Assembly (NCBI GenBank): GCA_040221975.1
Contig: JAVJWR010000013.1
Coordinates: forward strand, 1 to 64,000
Length of the DNA stretch: 64,000 bases
Direction of reading: 5' to 3'
Source: Haliea sp040221975
Lineage (GTDB): Bacteria > Pseudomonadota > Gammaproteobacteria > Pseudomonadales > Halieaceae
Made by a program: the position numbers and the translations under genes. This document shows, one piece after another, positions 28,612 to 36,155 of this stretch; position 1 is the stretch's first letter; each line of letters starts with the position of its first letter. The notes under the pieces are model-generated. The model made no database searches. It saw only the letters and a list, made by a program, of their open reading frames with translations, and had not been told where the DNA came from.

Positions 28612-29817
28612 ATGAGTAGCGAAAACATAATACCTTCTCACGTCCCAAAGAATCTTGTTCACGATTTCGACTTCAATGATATGCAAGGTGAGAGCGATGT
28701 GTGGGAGCATTTTCGCAAGCTGCATGATGGCCCTGATATTTTTTACACACCCCGTCATGGCGGCCACTGGGTACTGACAAGATTTGAGGATATGAACAAT
28801 GTTCTCAACGACCCCGAACTGTTTTCCAGTCGGCATCAAACGTTACCGCCAATGCCGATAACACTTACGCTCATCGAATGGGACGGCCATCTTCATGCCG
28901 ATGCCAGAAAAGTACTTGCACCATTTTTCAGCCCCAAGTCTGTGGTCAACCTGGAGCAAACTGCCCGCGAACTCACCATTTCTCTGATAGATGAATTTCA
29001 TGCCAGGGGAGAATGTGAATTTGTCAGTGAGTTCGCTCTCAAGATGCCCATTATCATAGTCATGAGACTGATGGATCTGCCGATAGAGGACACGCCATAC
29101 CTCATGCAAATCTCAGACGAAATCGTGAGATCAGTAGATCCGGCAGTGCAAGTCGCTGCCTTTCAGAAAGTGAACGACTATATTAGCCAGCAAGTCATAC
29201 CCAAGCGGCGCGCCAATCCTGGAAAAGACATCTTCAGTGCAATACTCAATGCAAAAATCGATGGTGGACGGCACTTTACTGATGACGAGATCATCAGTTT
29301 TGGCTCTGTTTTAATAGCAGCAGGCCTAGATACCGTTGCAGGGATGCTAGGGTTCATAACGCGCTTCCTGGCAGAGAACCCCTCGCATTGCCAGCAATTG
29401 GTCGATCAGCCAGAGTTGATCAATGATGCACTGGAAGAGCTGATGCGGCGGTTCCACATCGCCAATATCGCAAGGATTACAGCTCGCGATATGGATTACA
29501 AAGGTGTTCAATTGAAAGCCGGCGACCCGATCCTGATTCCAACTTCAGCTGCTGGAATCGACCCTAATCGCTTTGAGAATCCGTTTAACGTTGACTTTAA
29601 AAGAGGCGACAAGAAAACTCTGGTTTTCGGCCGAGGCCCGCACCAGTGCATAGGTGCTTTCCTTGCGCGAACCGAACTGCGGGTCTTCCTTAAAGAATGG
29701 ATTCACCGAATTCCGAACTTCAGCATCAAAACCGGAGAAACACCGATTGCGGTGCCCGGCAAAGCCAACTGCCATCGCTACCTGCCCCTTCAATGGCCGA
29801 CAAGCGACAGGGTATGA
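28612..29817 (+). CDS. Cytochrome P450, CYP101 (P450cam)-like
   Basis: 401 residues from ATG 28612, chosen for AGAGGA upstream; an in-frame ATG at 28591 is possible. The haem motif is FGRGPHQCIGAF (ligand Cys346), the I-helix motif AAGLDTVAG and the ExxR motif EELMRR. Similarity to P450cam as I remember it is strong from end to end: VPKNLVHDFDF at the start, GGHWVLTRFEDM, and LKEWIHRIPNFSI near the end. It should hydroxylate a hydrophobic terpenoid-like molecule in the cytoplasm using two electrons from a redox partner. A rubredoxin follows 51 bases later in place of the usual 2Fe-2S ferredoxin. Confidence 0.93.
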   Translation: MSSENIIPSHVPKNLVHDFDFNDMQGESDVWEHFRKLHDGPDIFYTPRHGGHWVLTRFEDMNNVLNDPELFSSRHQTLPPMPITLTLIEWDGHLHADARKVLAPFFSPKSVVNLEQTARELTISLIDEFHARGECEFVSEFALKMPIIIVMRLMDLPIEDTPYLMQISDEIVRSVDPAVQVAAFQKVNDYISQQVIPKRRANPGKDIFSAILNAKIDGGRHFTDDEIISFGSVLIAAGLDTVAGMLGFITRFLAENPSHCQQLVDQPELINDALEELMRRFHIANIARITARDMDYKGVQLKAGDPILIPTSAAGIDPNRFENPFNVDFKRGDKKTLVFGRGPHQCIGAFLARTELRVFLKEWIHRIPNFSIKTGETPIAVPGKANCHRYLPLQWPTSDRV

Positions 29818-29868
29818 GCCGCGTATACCGCCTTTCAATCCAAACGATGCGGTTGAGGTAGAATAATC

Positions 29869-30033
29869 GTGAGAAAGTACATTTGTTTATTCTGCGGCTA
29901 TATATACGATGAAAGCGTCGGCATGCCTGAACATCAAATACCGCCAGGGACACTCTGGGAAGATATACCTGATGACTGGGTTTGTCCTGACTGCAGCAGC
30001 GGGAAATCCGACTTCGAGCTGATGGATTACTGA
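29869..30033 (+). CDS. Rubredoxin
   Basis: This is a 54-residue protein from a GTG start at 29869 with GAGGT nine bases upstream. It has both iron-binding knuckles, CLFCGYIYD (Cys6, Cys9) and CPDCSSGKSDFE (Cys39, Cys42), and the conserved aromatic IPDDWVCP. These are all the residues of a classical one-iron rubredoxin, an electron carrier of the cytoplasm. It directly follows the P450 gene on the same strand, so it probably feeds electrons to that enzyme, though rubredoxins usually serve alkane hydroxylases. No rubredoxin or ferredoxin reductase gene is visible nearby. Confidence 0.93.
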   Translation: MRKYICLFCGYIYDESVGMPEHQIPPGTLWEDIPDDWVCPDCSSGKSDFELMDY

Positions 30034-30149
30034 TATGATTCTGTCGGCCTACCCTTAATAGCTATAGCTGAACCTCTCCTACCGTGGTCTCTGTCCTAAC
30101 GGGAAACCGCTGCCCTCGCCATTGAGATACGCTCGGATCAACTCAAGCT

Positions 30150-30175
30150 AAAAGGCGGCGCGGGTTCGCCGCGCC
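30150..30175 (-). terminator. Terminator-like hairpin after the Lrp gene
   Basis: GGCGCGG at 30157-30163 pairs with CCGCGCC at 30169-30175 around GTTCG. AAAA at 30150-30153 lies a few bases beyond the stem and reads as TTTT on the minus strand. It lies 19 bases past the stop of the Lrp/AsnC gene. The short T tract makes it a moderate candidate. Confidence 0.55.
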
Positions 30176-30193
30176 GACCTTGCACCCTGCACC

Positions 30194-30643
30194 TTACAGC
30201 GGCAACACCGTAGTGGCCTTGATTTCCTCCATCACAAAGCTGGCAGAGACGTCAAACAGGTCAGCGCCTATCAGTTGCTGGTAGAGCCGGTCGTAATCCG
30301 GCATGTCGGCAACGACCGCTTTCAGCAGGTAGTCGAGCTGCCCGCCCAGGCGGTACACCTCGAGCACCCCCTCAACACCCTGTACCACCTCCCGGAAACG
30401 CTGTGCCCAGGCCTCGTTGTGCTGATTGGTGCGAATGGTAATGAAAACGGTGAGCCCTAGCCCGATCCTGGCGGCATTGAGCAGGGTCACCCGCTGACGA
30501 ATGATCCCGCCCTGTTCCAGCTTCTGCAGGCGGCGCCAGCACGCGGATTTCGAAATGCTCACCCGCGCGGCGAGATCCGCAACCGAAAGTGAGGCATCCA
30601 CCTGCAGCAAGCGCAGAAGATGTTTATCCGTCGAATCAAGCAT
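30194..30643 (-). CDS. Lrp/AsnC-family transcriptional regulator
   Basis: 149 residues with an N-terminal winged helix (LDSTDKHLLRLLQVDASLSV, then ISKSACWRRLQKLEQGGIIR) and a C-terminal RAM ligand domain (VLEVYRLGGQLDYLLKAVVADM). Proteins of this size sense amino acids or related metabolites. It is divergent from the class V aminotransferase gene with a 170-base region holding two inverted repeats. Control of that gene and of itself is the simplest reading, since small Lrp proteins commonly regulate the neighbouring amino-acid enzyme. Confidence 0.9.
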   Translation of the reverse strand: MLDSTDKHLLRLLQVDASLSVADLAARVSISKSACWRRLQKLEQGGIIRQRVTLLNAARIGLGLTVFITIRTNQHNEAWAQRFREVVQGVEGVLEVYRLGGQLDYLLKAVVADMPDYDRLYQQLIGADLFDVSASFVMEEIKATTVLPL

Positions 30644-30673
30644 ACGTGTATCCTCTCACCCTGTACCGACACT

Positions 30674-30705
30674 TTGTTTCGATATTCAATACTATAATGA
30701 AACAA
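30674..30705. promoter_or_regulatory. Inverted repeat, candidate Lrp operator
   Basis: TTGTTTC (30674-30680) and GAAACAA (30699-30705) form a perfect seven-base inverted repeat with an 18-base spacer. It lies 31 bases before the Lrp start codon, where autoregulation would act. A related half-site, AATGTTTC, lies near 30745-30752. Confidence 0.5.
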
Positions 30706-30762
30706 TGATCCGGTGTTATCCATATTTAAAACACAAATAGGCACAATGTTTCAGCTGCCAAC

Positions 30763-30782
30763 CGATAAAATTCGATTTATCG
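30763..30782. promoter_or_regulatory. Inverted repeat upstream of the class V aminotransferase
   Basis: CGATAAA (30763-30769) and TTTATCG (30776-30782) are exact reverse complements around a six-base spacer, ending 31 bases before the aminotransferase ATG. It may be an operator or part of the promoter. It differs in sequence from the repeat at 30674, so a second regulator is possible. Confidence 0.45.
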
Positions 30783-30813
30783 TTCACAACAACCCTACTT
30801 AGGAGCCCTGCCC

Positions 30814-32493
30814 ATGAGCCCATTGCTAGAGCGGATCCGGAAGGCCGTTATTGGTCAGCGCCAGCCCATCGCCACGCCGTTCGGTGACAAGCCCCTGGTG
30901 TACGCGGATTACACTGCCTCCGGCCGCAGCCTGGACTTCATTGAAGACTATATCCGCGCGCAGGTGCTGCCCTACTACGCCAACACGCACACCGAAACCT
31001 CCTTTACCGGCGCCCATACCACGGCCCTGCGGGAAGCGGCCCGGAACCAGGTCCGCAGGGCTGTCAACGGCGGCAGCGACGACAAGGTGATCTTTTGCGG
31101 CTCCGGGGCCACCGCAGCAATCAACAAGCTGATTGATGTGATGAATCTGCGCCTGCCGGCGGAGCTGGACGCCCGCTGCCAGCTGTCGGCACAGCTGCCC
31201 GCGGAGGAACGGCCGGTGGTCTTTATCGGCCCCTACGAGCACCACTCCAACGAGCTGCCCTGGCGAGAGAGCATCGCCGAGCTTGAGGTCATACCCCTGA
31301 ACAAGCAGGGCGGTATCGATCTGGAAGTACTGGCATCGGCCCTGCAGCGGCACGCACATCGCTCCCTGCTGATCGGCAGCTTTTCCGCCGCCTCCAATGT
31401 CACTGGTATCAAGAGTGATGTGGCGGCCGTGACCCGCCTCCTGAAGGCGCACGGGGCACTGGCTTTCTGGGACTACGCCGCCGCCGGACCCTACGTAGCC
31501 ATCGACATGAACAGCGAATATCCACTGGACGCCGTGTTCCTGTCACCCCACAAATTTGTCGGCGGCCCCGGTACACCAGGCATTCTGGTGGCAAAAAACA
31601 CACTGTTTCGCAATCGGGTGCCAGCCATGGTGGGCGGCGGTACAGTGACTTACGTGACCCCGGAGGACCATGTCTACAGCAAGGACATCGAGCGCCGGGA
31701 GGAAGGTGGTACGCCGGCCATCGTGGAATCCATTCGCGCCGGCCTGGTATTTTCCCTGCAACAGGCGGTGGGCACCGACACCATACAGGCCCGCGAGTCG
31801 GTGTTGGCCGAGCGCGCCATGAGTCGGCTGCGGGCCTGCCCCAACATCGAAGTGCTCGGCAGCCATGACGCTGCGCGCCTGCCGATTTTCTCTCTGCGCT
31901 TTCGCCACGGGGAACACGACCTGCATTACGGCTTCGTAGTGGCTTTGTTAAACGACCTGTTTGGTATCCAGGTCCGCGGTGGCTGTTCCTGCGCGGGACC
32001 CTACGCCCACGCCCTGCTGGGCATGGACATGGCCTACAGCAAACAGCTGGAAGCCGCTATTGTTGCCGGCTCAAGCCTGCTGCGCCCGGGATGGGTACGC
32101 CTTAACTTCAACTACTTTATCGACAATGAGGAGTTTGAGTATCTGCTGCGGGCGTTGGAACTGGTGGCGGAACACGGCTGGCGGCTGTTGCCCAGCTACC
32201 AGTTGGATGCCGACCATGGAATCTGGCGCTTTCAGGGCCAGGCAGCGGGGCGGCCGGATCCGCTGGCAGATATGGGCTGGCTGGAGCGTCCGGCGACAGT
32301 GGTCAAGGAACTGGCGCCGCTGTCATTGACAGCACAGCTGGAACTGGCGGAATACGAATTGATCCGGGGGGATCACCCGACCATGGCCGCCAACCCGAGG
32401 CTGTCACCCGCCCACGAACACCTGCGCTGGTTTGTCCTGCCCGTGGACATTGCTGTTAGGGACCAGCCCGTGTTGGGCGAGAGCGCTCGATAA
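30814..32493 (+). CDS. Class V aminotransferase, cysteine-desulfurase-like, long form
   Basis: 559 residues, about 150 longer than ordinary SufS/IscS enzymes. The PLP-binding Lys is in LSPHKFVGGPG. The PLP-phosphate and substrate segments are FCGSGATAAINKL and GPYEHHSNELPW, and a Cys loop, RGGCSCAGPYAH, sits where cysteine desulfurases have their persulfide Cys. The extra length is a C-terminal extension (about 430-559). GGAG precedes the ATG. It might act as a cysteine desulfurase or as a C-S/C-N lyase on another amino acid; Lrp control favours amino-acid metabolism. No Suf/Isc scaffold gene is nearby, which argues against a housekeeping iron-sulfur role. Confidence 0.8.
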   Translation: MSPLLERIRKAVIGQRQPIATPFGDKPLVYADYTASGRSLDFIEDYIRAQVLPYYANTHTETSFTGAHTTALREAARNQVRRAVNGGSDDKVIFCGSGATAAINKLIDVMNLRLPAELDARCQLSAQLPAEERPVVFIGPYEHHSNELPWRESIAELEVIPLNKQGGIDLEVLASALQRHAHRSLLIGSFSAASNVTGIKSDVAAVTRLLKAHGALAFWDYAAAGPYVAIDMNSEYPLDAVFLSPHKFVGGPGTPGILVAKNTLFRNRVPAMVGGGTVTYVTPEDHVYSKDIERREEGGTPAIVESIRAGLVFSLQQAVGTDTIQARESVLAERAMSRLRACPNIEVLGSHDAARLPIFSLRFRHGEHDLHYGFVVALLNDLFGIQVRGGCSCAGPYAHALLGMDMAYSKQLEAAIVAGSSLLRPGWVRLNFNYFIDNEEFEYLLRALELVAEHGWRLLPSYQLDADHGIWRFQGQAAGRPDPLADMGWLERPATVVKELAPLSLTAQLELAEYELIRGDHPTMAANPRLSPAHEHLRWFVLPVDIAVRDQPVLGESAR

Positions 32494-32620
32494 CCACACC
32501 TTAGTAGGCAGGTGTCAATTGTGGGTAGCTAAGCTGCCGGGGCGGTTTGTCTTGCAAATCTCCATGAACCAGGGGAAGTCCAGACATTTCTTCCTGAGAT
32601 CCGGATCTCGTGCCAATAGA

Positions 32621-33163
32621 CTACCCGCCTTCGGCTCTTTTCGTCTGAGATCCCCTATCATGTGGTTTTTCCCCGGCAGGCATCTCATCGCCTTCTTCCG
32701 ACGAGTTCTCCATTGACTCGCTTTCCGCCGAAAGTTTTTCTGTCAACTCATCGAGCAATTCGTATAACAGCTCGAGCTTGCCGTACCCGAATACCTGGGT
32801 GATGCGTTCATAGCGCGCTTCGGATTGAGGCGCCATGACATTCACAAGCTCCTTCCCCTCCGCTGTCAATCGGATCATTGCGCGGCGCATGTCCGCCTCG
32901 GAAGTTCGCCGCTCAATCAGGCCTCGCTTCTCCAGAAACTGTATAATCCGCGACAAACTGGGCATCAAAAGATAACACTGCCTGGCAATGGAACTCATTT
33001 CCATTTCCGCCTGGCCCGACTCCAGATTGTCAAAAAGTGCCCGCAATACGCGCCATTGCTGGGCGGACAACCCGTGTTCCCGCAGATGGGGAATAAAAGT
33101 GGACATTACCGCTTCCCTGGCCTTGAGCAGGGACATCGGCAGGGATCGCCGGAATTCTCTCAT
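32621..33163 (-). CDS. hpaR: HpaR-like MarR repressor of homoprotocatechuate degradation
   Basis: 180 residues. The first 140 match MarR-type HpaR in layout: SLLKAREAVMSTFIPHLREH, HGLSAQQWRVLRALFD, then the recognition helix region CYLLMPSLSRIIQFLEKRGLI and wing RRTSEADMRRAMIRLTAEG. The C-terminal 35 residues are a charged tail rich in Glu and Ser that HpaR of enterobacteria does not have in this form. In E. coli HpaR represses the meta-cleavage operon until the substrate is present. Here the gene follows the hpaG-like gene in the same direction, six bases away. Confidence 0.85.
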   Translation of the reverse strand: MREFRRSLPMSLLKAREAVMSTFIPHLREHGLSAQQWRVLRALFDNLESGQAEMEMSSIARQCYLLMPSLSRIIQFLEKRGLIERRTSEADMRRAMIRLTAEGKELVNVMAPQSEARYERITQVFGYGKLELLYELLDELTEKLSAESESMENSSEEGDEMPAGEKPHDRGSQTKRAEGG

Positions 33164-33169
33164 GGGGAT

Positions 33170-34033
33170 TTAAACCCGCTCGTCTTCGACACCGTTGGAT
33201 AGTACACCAACTCCTTCGACTTCGACCTCGACCATATCCCCCGGCTTGAGATAAATCGGCGGATCAAAACGGGCACCCGCCCCATTCGGGGTGCCAGTGG
33301 CGATGACATCACCAGGCCTCAGCTCACAAAAAGTCGTGAGATACTCGATGATAAAGGAAATGGGAAACATCATGCTGGCAGTGGTGTCGTCCTGCCGCAC
33401 CTCACCGTTAACGCGGGTAACCAGCCTCATGTCTTCCAGCTGTTTTCGGGTAAACTCATCTGCGGAAACCATCCATGGGCCGATTGCGCCGGAGCGCTCA
33501 AAATTCTTGCCCTGGGTCACATTGAACTTGGCGTGACGCACCCAGTCGCGCAGAGTCCCCTCATTCATGATGCTTAGCCCGGCGATATGCTCGAAGGCAT
33601 TCTCACGCTTGATACGGCGGCCCGCCTTGCCAATCACCACCACAATCTCCCCCTCATAATCCAGTTGCTCCGACTCGTGTGGGCGGATCAGTGGCTGATT
33701 GTGGCCGGTAAAGGAATCCGGGAAACGGATAAATACACTGGGGTTGCTCGGTGCCGCGCTGCCATCCTTGTACTCGCTGTTGCGATTGGCGTAATTCACA
33801 CCGATGCAGAGGATCTTGTCCGGCGCTGTAATGGGCGGTAGCAGAGTGACAGCATCAAAGGCCAGGGTGTTGCCGTTGTCCACGCGGATACCCGGTAGCA
33901 ACCCCCTCTCAATGGCAGCTTTCAGGGTGGGAGCCACAGCTTGCAGGTCGATCAGCCGCTCTCCGGAATCCCCGGCAACCACCGCTCCCCAAGATGTGAC
34001 CCCGTCTTCACGTTGATAGGAGGCAAAACGCAT
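33170..34033 (-). CDS. hpaG: Fumarylacetoacetate-hydrolase-family decarboxylase/isomerase (HpaG-like)
   Basis: 287 residues with a short N-terminal domain and one FAH catalytic domain. Metal-site segments are LDYEGEIVVVIGK and GLSIMNEGTLRDW, followed by TQGKNFERSGAIGPW and LRPGDVIATGTPNGAGARF. In the homoprotocatechuate route HpaG decarboxylates 5-oxopent-3-ene-1,2,5-tricarboxylate and isomerises the product. The enterobacterial enzyme is a fused double domain of about 430 residues; here only one FAH domain is present and no second copy lies in the cluster. It is divergent from hpaE and shares the intergenic control region. Confidence 0.8.
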   Translation of the reverse strand: MRFASYQREDGVTSWGAVVAGDSGERLIDLQAVAPTLKAAIERGLLPGIRVDNGNTLAFDAVTLLPPITAPDKILCIGVNYANRNSEYKDGSAAPSNPSVFIRFPDSFTGHNQPLIRPHESEQLDYEGEIVVVIGKAGRRIKRENAFEHIAGLSIMNEGTLRDWVRHAKFNVTQGKNFERSGAIGPWMVSADEFTRKQLEDMRLVTRVNGEVRQDDTTASMMFPISFIIEYLTTFCELRPGDVIATGTPNGAGARFDPPIYLKPGDMVEVEVEGVGVLSNGVEDERV

Positions 34034-34066
34034 AAGACTTCCCCGAAGCGGTCTGTTACGCCCACA

Positions 34067-34095
34067 ATTTTATAGTTAACGCGTTAATTTGTAAA
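34067..34095 (-). promoter_or_regulatory. Promoter with operator palindrome for hpaG-hpaR
   Basis: On the minus strand a -35 box TTTACA (34090-34095) and a -10 box TAAAAT (34067-34072) are separated by exactly 17 bases. The spacer holds a perfect 12-base palindrome TTAACGCGTTAA (34076-34087). A repressor bound there would block RNA polymerase. A near-identical site lies in the opposing promoter. Confidence 0.75.
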
Positions 34096-34165
34096 CCCTG
34101 AAAAGCTCGATGAAGTGCTACAAACCCCTCAGTATCACTAGCTCCGTGAGGAATTCGTTATCTTG

Positions 34166-34194
34166 TTGACAAAATATATTTAACACGTTATCTT
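34166..34194 (+). promoter_or_regulatory. Promoter with operator palindrome for the hpaE operon
   Basis: A perfect -35 box TTGACA (34166-34171), a 17-base spacer and -10 TATCTT (34189-34194) precede hpaE. The sequence TTAACACGTTAT (34180-34191) overlaps the spacer and -10 box and matches the palindrome of the divergent promoter in 10 of 12 positions. The centres of the two palindromes are 104 bases apart, close to ten helical turns, so cooperative binding of HpaR to both is possible. Confidence 0.75.
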
Positions 34195-34219
34195 TTTGCA
34201 AGGAGGAGAGGAGAGCACA

Positions 34220-35752
34220 ATGTCAGAGTTCGCCAGCAATCTGTCGCTTGCAGAGGACTATCTCAAACGCTTTCGGGAGAATACCACCACACACTTCATC
34301 AATGGACAGTGGTCCAGCGACGAAGGTATCGAAACCTTCGACAACACCACGCCGGTGGACAACAGCAGCCTTGGGCAGGTAGCCAGGGGTACTGCCGCGG
34401 ACATCAATGCCGCGAGCCTGGCAGCCAGGGATGCCTTTCCCGCCTGGAGCAGCATGCCTGCCACCGAGCGCAAAAATATCCTCCATCATTTTGCCGATTT
34501 GATTCTCAAGCGCGCCGAGGAAATTGCACTGGTGGAAAGCATGGACTGCGGCCAGCCGTTGCGCTTCATGCGTCAGGCTGCCGTACGCGGAGCGGCCAAT
34601 TTCCGCTTCTTTGCCGACAAGGCCCCCGAGGCGCGCAATGGCCAGGCGATGTATCAACCCGAGCACAGTAACCTGACCCTGCGGACACCAATAGGGCCGG
34701 TCGGGATCATCACCCCCTGGAATACCCCTTTTATGTTGTCAACCTGGAAGATTGCTCCGGCTCTGGCCGCTGGCTGCACCGTAGTCCACAAGCCGGCCGA
34801 ATTCAGCCCTCTCACCGCTGCAATTCTGGCTGAAGTCAGCCAGGAAGCAGGTCTTCCCGGGGGCGTCTGGAACATGGTCAACGGTTTTGGCGAGGTGGCC
34901 GGCAAATCCCTGACTGAGCATCCTGACATCAAGGCCATCGCGTTTGTCGGCGAATCACAAACTGGCGCGCGTATCACGGTCCAGGGCGCTGCCACCTTGA
35001 AGCGAACCCACTTTGAACTGGGTGGCAAGAATCCGGTCATTGTATTTGACGATGCCAATTTTGAACGGGCCCTGGACGCTGTGGTTTTCATGATCTACGG
35101 CCTCAACGGCCAGCGCTGCACCTCCAGCAGCCGCCTGCTGATCCAATCGGGCATTCGCGACCGCTTTATAAAAGCCCTCGAGCAGCGAGTCAGAAATCTC
35201 AAAGTGGGCCACCCACTGGATCCCGCCAGCGAGGTCGGGCCACTTATCCACACCAGCCATTGCGAGAAAGTGATGAGCTACATGGACGTCGCCCGCGAAG
35301 AAGGCGCCCGTATCGCCGTGGGCGGGGAGCGCTATCGCGACGACAGCGTCAGTGCGGCGGGCAACTATGTCCAGCCCACACTCTTTACCGACGCCAACAA
35401 CAACATGCGCATCGCGCGGGAGGAGATCTTTGGTCCCGCGCTCACAACCATCAGCTTTGACAGCGAAGAGCAGGCGATCCAGATAGCCAACGACAGTCCC
35501 TATGGCCTGGCAGCATACGCCTGGACCAGTGACCAAGGCCGGGCCATGCGGCTGGCGCACCGGGTTGAAACCGGCATGCTGTGGATCAATTCGGAAAACA
35601 ATCGCAACCTGCCCTCCCCCTTTGGGGGGATTAAAATGAGCGGCATCGGCCGGGACGGCGGTGACTTCAGCTTCGACTTCTATATGGAGACGAAGAATGT
35701 CTGCTTCGCGCACGGCACCCATAGTGTGCCGCAACTGGGCAAATCCTTCTGA
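34220..35752 (+). CDS. hpaE: 5-carboxymethyl-2-hydroxymuconate semialdehyde dehydrogenase
   Basis: 510 residues from ATG 34220, preceded by a strong purine-rich ribosome site (GGAGGAGAGGAG); an apparent upstream start at 34196 lies inside that site. It is an aldehyde dehydrogenase with the cofactor segment IGPVGIITPWNTPF, the base Glu in FELGGKNPVIVF and the nucleophile Cys in NGQRCTSSSR. HpaE oxidises the ring-cleavage semialdehyde from homoprotocatechuate to the dicarboxylic acid with NAD. It is the first gene of the plus-strand hpaEFHID unit, whose gene content makes this assignment firm. Confidence 0.92.
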   Translation: MSEFASNLSLAEDYLKRFRENTTTHFINGQWSSDEGIETFDNTTPVDNSSLGQVARGTAADINAASLAARDAFPAWSSMPATERKNILHHFADLILKRAEEIALVESMDCGQPLRFMRQAAVRGAANFRFFADKAPEARNGQAMYQPEHSNLTLRTPIGPVGIITPWNTPFMLSTWKIAPALAAGCTVVHKPAEFSPLTAAILAEVSQEAGLPGGVWNMVNGFGEVAGKSLTEHPDIKAIAFVGESQTGARITVQGAATLKRTHFELGGKNPVIVFDDANFERALDAVVFMIYGLNGQRCTSSSRLLIQSGIRDRFIKALEQRVRNLKVGHPLDPASEVGPLIHTSHCEKVMSYMDVAREEGARIAVGGERYRDDSVSAAGNYVQPTLFTDANNNMRIAREEIFGPALTTISFDSEEQAIQIANDSPYGLAAYAWTSDQGRAMRLAHRVETGMLWINSENNRNLPSPFGGIKMSGIGRDGGDFSFDFYMETKNVCFAHGTHSVPQLGKSF

Positions 35753-35762
35753 CGGTTTCTAC

Positions 35763-36155
35763 ATGGCTCACTTTGTTCTTGAATATTCCGACAATATCGA
35801 CAGTGACATCCTGGACCTGCAGCAGTTGCTGGCCACGCTACACAGCTGTGCCCGGAATACCGGAATTTTCCCACTCAAGGGCATCCGCAGTCGCGCTTAT
35901 GCATGCCGCCACTATCGCATCGCCGACGGCAACCCGAATCACATGTTCGTACACCTCGCCGTACTGATCGGGGCCGGACGTCGTGACGAGGACAAGATGC
36001 TTGTGGCCAAAACCCTGTTCGCGGTCTACGAAGATCATTTTGCTGCCTGCTTTGAACGGCGCGGTGTCGCCTTGTCATTTGAACTCAGGGAGCTTGAGCC
36101 CGTGTTGAAGTTCAACAGGAACAATATTCAGGACTTCCTGGAGGAACAGGCGTGA
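35763..36155 (+). CDS. hpaF: 5-carboxymethyl-2-hydroxymuconate delta-isomerase (Ala in place of Pro1)
   Basis: 130 residues from ATG 35763. It aligns closely with HpaF along its length: FVLEYSDNI, TGIFPLKGIRSRAY, FVHLAVLIGAGR, LSFELRELEPVLKFNRNN. Both arginine-bearing segments of the active site (GIRSR, GAGR) are kept. The enzyme belongs to the tautomerase superfamily, in which the amino-terminal Pro left after Met removal is the catalytic base. Here the second codon is GCT, giving Ala. The protein may be inactive, use another mechanism or use a different start. It lies 10 bases after hpaE and overlaps hpaH by four bases. Confidence 0.88.
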   Translation: MAHFVLEYSDNIDSDILDLQQLLATLHSCARNTGIFPLKGIRSRAYACRHYRIADGNPNHMFVHLAVLIGAGRRDEDKMLVAKTLFAVYEDHFAACFERRGVALSFELRELEPVLKFNRNNIQDFLEEQA

